From contig PLHN01000464.1 in the NCBI GenBank assembly GCA_003139975.1, forward strand, positions 2,379 through 12,321: a stretch of 9,943 nucleotides of DNA, given 5' to 3'. The notes under the pieces were generated by a model that did no database searches, had not been told where the DNA came from, and saw only the letters and a list, made by a program, of their open reading frames with translations. Of this stretch, positions 6,516-9,943 are shown one piece after another (positions within the stretch are counted from its first letter, which is position 1; each line of letters begins with the position of its first letter). The DNA is from Acidobacteriaceae bacterium. Its GTDB lineage: Bacteria > Acidobacteriota > Terriglobia > Terriglobales > Acidobacteriaceae. Position numbers and translations under genes: made by a program.

Positions 6516-7247
6516 ATGCCTTACCATTCAACCTCCGCCGAAGCTTGGTATGCCGACCCCCAAGTCCCGGCGTCAACACCGATCTCGATCGAGCTCCTTC
6601 CGCCCGAACAGTTAAGCCAGCCTTTATGGCGCTCCCTGGCCGGCAATCTGAGCGACACCTTCGCGCCCGAAAAATTGCCTCCTCTTCAACTGACTTCGCG
6701 CCCCGTCAACGTCGGTCTATTGCTCGGTGATCGCCTCAGCCTCCCCTGGTTTCGCACCGTTTTTACCAACATTGGCGACGTCCTTTCGCCCGAAACCTTG
6801 CCGCCTCTCGAACTTGAATCCCAGCCCGTCGATGTCGGCGAACTCATCACCGACCAGCTCAGTCACATGTGGTGGGCCTCGCTGTTGCGCAATCTGGCCG
6901 ACCGCGTCGCTCCGGAGTCGCTGCCTTCCATCCAACTCACGGCCAAGCCCATTCCTGACATTATTCCCAAGTCGTGGATTCTTCTCCCGCTCTGGTCGGA
7001 GGTCGTCGACGGTCCAAAGGTTTTCTATCCCGATAAGCCGAAACCGGTCGAAGTGTCACGCGCCGCAGCTCCCAAACCAGTCCCCGCGCCCGCAGAACCC
7101 GAGAAATCTTTACCCGCCGATCCCACCACTACCGACCTGCTCCGCGATATCCGCCGCTCCAAAATCCGCAAGCGCATCTGGATCGGCATGGCCACCGCAC
7201 AAGTCGCTTACCTGGTGGTCGCGGCCTTTTGGCCAAGCCTGTTCTAA
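6516..7247 (+). CDS. Tail-anchored protein with three 41-residue repeats, function unknown
   Basis: It encodes 243 residues from ATG 6516. A TTG at 6486 would add ten residues; neither start has a clear ribosome-binding site. Residues 31-153 are three consecutive repeats of exactly 41 residues (31-71, 72-112, 113-153). The shared pattern is LS, then W/F, then a short amphipathic helix, then PExLPPLxLxSxPV. A segment with a Trp-rich turn follows, then a Pro/Ala/Glu linker (about 180-205), a basic patch (RRSKIRKR) and a final membrane helix (about 222-240, GMATAQVAYLVVAAFW). There is no signal peptide, so most of the protein probably lies in the cytoplasm, anchored by its C-terminus. No enzyme motif is visible. 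I have a vague recollection of LPPLxLTSxPV segments in acidobacterial membrane proteins, which I could not check. A scaffold or docking role would be a guess. Confidence 0.82.
   Translation: MPYHSTSAEAWYADPQVPASTPISIELLPPEQLSQPLWRSLAGNLSDTFAPEKLPPLQLTSRPVNVGLLLGDRLSLPWFRTVFTNIGDVLSPETLPPLELESQPVDVGELITDQLSHMWWASLLRNLADRVAPESLPSIQLTAKPIPDIIPKSWILLPLWSEVVDGPKVFYPDKPKPVEVSRAAAPKPVPAPAEPEKSLPADPTTTDLLRDIRRSKIRKRIWIGMATAQVAYLVVAAFWPSLF
6606..6974 (+). repeat. Three tandem 123-bp coding repeats (41 residues each)
   Basis: Units lie at 6606-6728, 6729-6851 and 6852-6974, all in frame and without insertions or deletions. They are well diverged at DNA level but clearly related at protein level, with conserved LS, the aromatic pair, PE, LPP(L/I) and (L/I)xLxxxP positions. 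The third copy loses the VxVG end. This indicates old internal duplication kept by selection on the protein. Confidence 0.85.
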
Positions 7248-7261
7248 AGAGAAAGCCGGTT

Positions 7262-7279
7262 CAGAGGAGGAGTCCTCTG
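7262..7279. terminator. Small hairpin between convergent genes
   Basis: CAGAGGA and TCCTCTG form a perfect 7-bp stem around a GGAG loop, 14 bases after the stop of the repeat-protein gene and between two converging genes. It could act in both directions, but no T-run follows on either strand, so it may only be part of the adjoining dispersed repeat. Confidence 0.35.
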
Positions 7280-7305
7280 TGTTCCCCCGTGTACCCCGTG
7301 GTTAA
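7273..7305 (-). repeat. Short dispersed repeat of the TTAACCACGG...ACACAGAGGA type
   Basis: The minus strand starts TTAACCACGGGGTACACGGG and runs on through GAACACAGAGGA. This matches my memory of a short intergenic motif (accaCGGAGacACAGAGga-like) scattered in many copies in acidobacterial and other environmental genomes. It lies in the gap between converging genes, as such repeats usually do. Only one copy is in this window, so repetitiveness cannot be shown here. Confidence 0.5.
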
Positions 7306-7371
7306 TAGGTTTTCCGAAGCGCGAAACTGGAATCAGCGCGCGAGAAGAAGGCTCGAAGCACGCAAGGAACG

Positions 7372-7761
7372 CTACTGCCGAAGCCCGATCCACCCTTCGG
7401 ATATCACCATCGAGTTTCCCGGATTCCGCGAATCGTACTTCACTGAAGTGGGCAGTCCAAGCCGGCACGAATGCAGATTGATCCACTGCCGAAGGTAGGT
7501 AACGTCCTGCGAGGCCTCGTACGAAACGCCCGCCACGTCGTACTGATAAATCAGCATGGTCGCATCGTGCTGCCCCTGGTCGGAAAGTTCCTGCACATCG
7601 ATCACGGTCCCATCCGTAATACGCCCAACCGTGCTCAGCCACATCCGGCGCTCGCGCTCCAGTTCCTCGGCCGTCTTGGGTTTACGCCGCAGCAACGCGT
7701 AACCGCCAAAGGCCAAACCGCCCGCACACACCACCAATGCATAGAGACGAAGTGAAATCAT
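7372..7761 (-). CDS. Small membrane-anchored protein, DUF3592-like
   Basis: It encodes 129 residues. One membrane helix lies at residues 5-24 (LRLYALVVCAGGLAFGGYAL), followed by RRK and a charged helical stretch. A beta-rich part follows with GRITDGTVIDVQEL, MLIYQYDVAGVSYEA and PTSVKYDSRNPGNSMV. The order GTVIDV, then a strand-rich core, then V-x-YDxxNPxxS resembles DUF3592 domains, whose function is not established. The start is ATG 7761; a TTG two codons earlier is possible, and neither has a strong ribosome-binding site. The soluble part probably faces the cell exterior if the N-terminus is inside, though RRK after the helix argues for the reverse. It stands alone between two repeat-bearing gaps. 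Confidence 0.75.
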   Translation of the reverse strand: MISLRLYALVVCAGGLAFGGYALLRRKPKTAEELERERRMWLSTVGRITDGTVIDVQELSDQGQHDATMLIYQYDVAGVSYEASQDVTYLRQWINLHSCRLGLPTSVKYDSRNPGNSMVISEGWIGLRQ

Positions 7762-7875
7762 TGCCAAATAAAAACCTGAGCCCGTGGGATGAATTCAAGA
7801 ATAAGCCGAAACTTTCTCGAAGCCAAGGTACGAAGGTGCGCGTCCCCGCCCGTCCCGTGATGTGGCGCGGAGCTG

Positions 7876-7896
7876 CCCTGAGCGTAGTCGAAGGGG
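7876..7896. repeat. Short dispersed repeat CCCTGAGC...GTCGAAGGG type
   Basis: The plus strand reads CCCTGAGCGTAGTCGAAGGG plus one more G. This is an imperfect palindrome (CCCT/AGGG ends) that I recognise as a very common interspersed intergenic motif in many bacterial genomes. It sits in the 158-base gap between the DUF3592-like gene and the next minus-strand gene. Its abundance in this genome cannot be judged from one copy. Confidence 0.5.
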
Positions 7897-7919
7897 CCCC
7901 CGCCCGCGAACTGCCAGCC

Positions 7920-8657
7920 CTATCCCCGCCGCCGGTAATAAATATTGAACTCAAATCCCGCATTCGGCGGGAAGATCTCCGCGATCTTCCGCAACCGTTC
8001 CGCCATCGGAGCTGGCGCCAGCAGCGGATAATCCCGCTCCCGCAGATCGTAATAGTCCACATCCAGATAAATCGCCAGCAGGTAAATCGAAATCGCATCG
8101 GCGAAACTCGCCGCCAGATATTCGTTCTTATGTTTGTCCGCGTCCGGCCCATGCGTTGTCGCGAACTTGCGCGCTTCCCACGCGTCAAGAGAAGTCTCGC
8201 CACGTACTCCGGCTTCCACCTGCTGCCAAGCCAACTCGGCAAACGCCGCGGAAACTCCCGCGCGCTCCACCAGCGCATGTCCCACGTTGATATAGAACTC
8301 GAATGCCACCGAAAACTTGTCGTCCATCAGACGCGTCGAAATGAACACGCATTGCGCATCGCCGATATTCAGGTTGCGATGGCAAACCGCGCTGTCGCTC
8401 AGCACCACATCGTAGCGGTCGGCAATCACGGTGTCGTCGCCCTGCGTCACCGTGAGCGGCACAAAGTAGTAGGCCTTGCGCGTGAGCGCTGCCGCAATCG
8501 ACGCCGGCACAGCCGCAATCATGCGGTCCAGATCGTTCTCGGCAATCGTCACCTCGCCCGTCCGCGCGTAGCAGATCCCGTTTGCGGCCTGCGAAACCGG
8601 GCTCGACTGTACGATCTCCGCGGGGCTGCGGGTAATCGCCGAAGCAGTTTGCGACAT
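7920..8657 (-). CDS. Conserved-looking cytoplasmic protein of unknown function
   Basis: It encodes 245 residues from ATG 8657 (MSQTASAITRSPAEIV). No signal peptide or membrane helix is evident, so it is probably cytoplasmic. Residues 30-110 look alpha/beta with alternating hydrophobic strands (YYFVPLTVTQ, RYDVVLSDS, CVFISTRL). Residues 115-240 look helical and rich in aromatic and acidic residues, including HKNEYLAASFADAISIYLLA and DYYDLRERDYPLL. There is no HExxH, Walker or other catalytic motif I can name, and I do not recognise the family. The frame extends upstream to 8720, but that extension crosses the probable promoter. There is no ribosome-binding site before the ATG; a -10-like TACAAT ends six bases before it, so the transcript may be leaderless. 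Confidence 0.8.
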   Translation of the reverse strand: MSQTASAITRSPAEIVQSSPVSQAANGICYARTGEVTIAENDLDRMIAAVPASIAAALTRKAYYFVPLTVTQGDDTVIADRYDVVLSDSAVCHRNLNIGDAQCVFISTRLMDDKFSVAFEFYINVGHALVERAGVSAAFAELAWQQVEAGVRGETSLDAWEARKFATTHGPDADKHKNEYLAASFADAISIYLLAIYLDVDYYDLRERDYPLLAPAPMAERLRKIAEIFPPNAGFEFNIYYRRRG

Positions 8658-8663
8658 GGCCGT

Positions 8664-8669
8664 ATTGTA
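8664..8669 (-). promoter_or_regulatory. -10 box placing transcription start at the ATG (leaderless)
   Basis: The minus strand reads TACAAT, five of six against TATAAT, then six bases (ACGGCC), then the ATG at 8657. With usual -10 to start spacing the first transcribed base is at or next to the A of the ATG. That agrees with the absence of a Shine-Dalgarno sequence. No -35 hexamer at 16-18 bases is convincing; TTGGAC lies only 13 bases away. Confidence 0.45.
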
Positions 8670-8776
8670 GCGTATGCGCAGAGTCCAAACGTGGAGCGCC
8701 GAAGAGATGCGAGGAACCACGGAGCGACGGGGGCCGCCCGGCGCCGTTTCTGCGAGAAATCACTCTACGCGAGGGA

Positions 8777-9562
8777 CTACAGGCCACTCTTAGCCTTCGG
8801 CAGCGCCACGCCCACTTGGCGAGCATCGGTCACGCGATAGTTCTTGTACTCGATCGTCAGCGTGGCGCGTCCTCCCAACCGAATGTAACTGACCGACTCA
8901 TTCCGCGCCGGCAACCAGAAAGCCTCGACCTTCTCGTATTCGTGATGGATCTCGTTCTTCTTGGTCCAGAACGACGGATTCTGCGCCGGTTCGGCTTCAA
9001 TGCGGGTCACTGCGAAATCGGTTCCGTCCACCCACACCTTGCCGCGATAAACATACTTGCTCTTCTGCTTTGGGACGACCTGCAGCACATACTGTCCGCC
9101 GGTTTTCGACGGCTCGTATCCCACCAGTTCAAAGTTGTAGTTATCGCGATTCAACAGCGTCGCCGCGCTCATGGCTGGTTGGGCTGCCTCTTTCTCGCTT
9201 TCCAGGAGCTTCCTGAACACACGATCACGAATCAACTTCGACCCGCTCTCGGAAACCACCTTGAACTCTTTCGACGCGGGGCTGTTGTAGATGGCATCGA
9301 CGGTCATTTCGGCTTCGCGGTCCCCCGGGAATCCGCGGTAGACAAGGCGGTACACCCGCGTCGCCTCGGAGTGCAGCAGGGCCTTAGCGCGCTCCTGATT
9401 CCTGCGCACGAGATTGTCCACCACCTGGTCGGCAGAAAGGGGCGGGCTAGCTGGCGAAGCCGGCAACGCTCCCGAATCCGACCCAGCGAGGCTCGGCGCA
9501 GCCGTCAGCATGCCCAAAGCAAGCAAACCGATTGCAATGCAGATTGTTCGTACGAGCGGCAT
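8777..9562 (-). CDS. Exported LolA-like (outer-membrane lipoprotein-sorting-like) protein
   Basis: It encodes 261 residues. Residues 1-26 form a signal peptide (hydrophobic core LVRTICIAIGLLALGML, cleavage after SLA), so the mature protein is periplasmic. A Pro/Ser linker leads to SADQVVDNLVRRNQERAKAL. Alternating strands follow: YRLVYRGFPG, EMTVDAIYNSP, EFKVVSESG, YVLQVVPKQKSKYVYRGKVWVD, ATLTIEYKNYRV. This helix-then-open-beta-sheet order, with YxxxVW(V)DGTDFAVTRIEA, resembles the LolA/LolB/RseB fold, which binds acyl chains or lipids. It is larger than classical LolA and is unlikely to be the housekeeping carrier. The start ATG 9562 is chosen because it opens the signal peptide; a TTG at 9595 would add eleven residues in front. 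The assignment rests on pattern, not on a diagnostic motif. Confidence 0.72.
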   Translation of the reverse strand: MPLVRTICIAIGLLALGMLTAAPSLAGSDSGALPASPASPPLSADQVVDNLVRRNQERAKALLHSEATRVYRLVYRGFPGDREAEMTVDAIYNSPASKEFKVVSESGSKLIRDRVFRKLLESEKEAAQPAMSAATLLNRDNYNFELVGYEPSKTGGQYVLQVVPKQKSKYVYRGKVWVDGTDFAVTRIEAEPAQNPSFWTKKNEIHHEYEKVEAFWLPARNESVSYIRLGGRATLTIEYKNYRVTDARQVGVALPKAKSGL

Positions 9563-9646
9563 CTTTCTGAACTTCAGTTTAACCTGCGCTGGCAAGATAA
9601 GGACAAGAGGGCGGAGAAGGTGACCTGAGGAAACGGAGGCGACGAG

Positions 9647-9943
9647 CTAAACAACGGGCTTGATGTGTTGACGGATCCAATCGAGGATTTGTGCAAAGCG
9701 AAATTCGTACCGATCCATCGAGCCGTGAATGAATGCGTATCCAGCTTCGCCATCTACTTCCAGTTCGAAGCCGTTGATCCGGAGGAAGACATCGGCGGCG
9801 GTGAAAGCGATCCGCTTGTTGCCGTCGACGAACCCGTGGTTGTTACCCAGCGACTCCATAAGCGCGGCCGCTTCTTCTTCGCGCGAATGGTAGTAGCCGA
9901 TTTGGGGGCGGAAGACGGCGGCCTCAACAGCGCCCTTGTCGCG
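9647..9943 (-). CDS. doc: Doc-type Fic toxin (death-on-curing family), 5' partial
   Basis: The frame is open from the window edge to TAG at 9647-9649, giving 98 C-terminal residues; an internal ATG at 9859 is not the start. The Fic loop is HGFVDGNKR, with catalytic His36 and Lys43 in visible numbering. In ordinary Fic AMP-transferases the position of this Lys is Gly (HxFxxGNGR). The Lys variant marks the Doc group, in which phage P1 Doc phosphorylates elongation factor Tu. The preceding VFRPQIGYYHSREEEAAALMESL and the following AADVFLRINGFEL also fit Doc. Doc genes usually lie just downstream of a phd antitoxin gene, which here would be beyond the right edge. The visible part is intact. Whether it is an active toxin-antitoxin pair cannot be told. 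Confidence 0.88.
   Translation of the reverse strand, partial: RDKGAVEAAVFRPQIGYYHSREEEAAALMESLGNNHGFVDGNKRIAFTAADVFLRINGFELEVDGEAGYAFIHGSMDRYEFRFAQILDWIRQHIKPVV

Noticed and set aside
6268..6615. Plus-strand frame of 115 codons with a hydrophobic stretch
   Set aside because: It runs into the repeat-protein gene in another frame, has no ribosome-binding site, and its C-terminal half is typical out-of-frame Arg/Ser/Pro-rich sequence.
7737..8840. 367-codon plus-strand frame antisense to the unknown protein and its upstream region
   Set aside because: It is Arg/His-rich with no domain pattern. The opposite strand has balanced composition, a plausible fold pattern and a promoter.
9567..9577. 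11-base palindrome CTGAACTTCAG just before the start of the LolA-like gene
   Set aside because: It could be an operator or hide the ribosome-binding site, but an 11-base palindrome is expected by chance in a window of this size and nothing else supports it.
8816..9628. 270-codon plus-strand frame antisense to the exported LolA-like protein
   Set aside because: The minus strand encodes a clear signal peptide and a beta-rich protein. The plus-strand frame mirrors it codon for codon.

Overview
This roughly 60% GC window looks like a chromosomal fragment of a soil acidobacterium (Acidobacteriota, Terriglobia-like). That placement is inferred from three things: the winged-helix signature GDSxxxPRFIETxxxRGYRFIAP joined to a membrane domain; an ECF sigma factor with the LPSIGLSTEGVES-type region 4; and short dispersed repeats of kinds I associate with such genomes. 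No rRNA or tRNA gene, CRISPR array, insertion sequence or phage module was seen.

Layout. Positions 1-701 (+) hold the C-terminal part of a winged-helix DNA-binding protein ending in about four membrane helices. It converges on a minus-strand cluster at 6138-794. Read in its own direction, that cluster runs: ECF sigma factor, then a 1204-residue protein with two zinc-binding anti-sigma-like motifs, one membrane helix, TPR repeats and a CHAT caspase-like protease domain, then a lipoprotein. A 377-base divergent intergenic region (6139-6515) separates it from a plus-strand gene (6516-7247). That gene encodes a tail-anchored protein with three exact-length 41-residue repeats. Beyond it lie minus-strand genes: a small DUF3592-like membrane protein (7372-7761), an unknown cytoplasmic protein (7920-8657) that is probably transcribed leaderless, an exported LolA-like protein (8777-9562), and a Doc-type Fic toxin (9647-9943) cut by the window end. 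Short dispersed repeats lie between genes near 7273 and 7876.

How it may work. The standout is the sigma / zinc-finger-TM-TPR-CHAT / lipoprotein cluster. The sigma factor would be held at the membrane by the cytoplasmic zinc-binding region. The TPR-CHAT half would sit in the periplasm, where the lipoprotein also resides. This suggests a proteolysis-linked transmembrane signalling unit. It is loosely reminiscent of type III-E CRISPR loci, where a TPR-CHAT protease controls an ECF sigma factor, but there is no CRISPR component here. A run of ten T in the CHAT gene's coding strand, with stop codons just downstream in both other frames, could allow a CHAT-less form to be made. The remaining genes look like ordinary independent genes.
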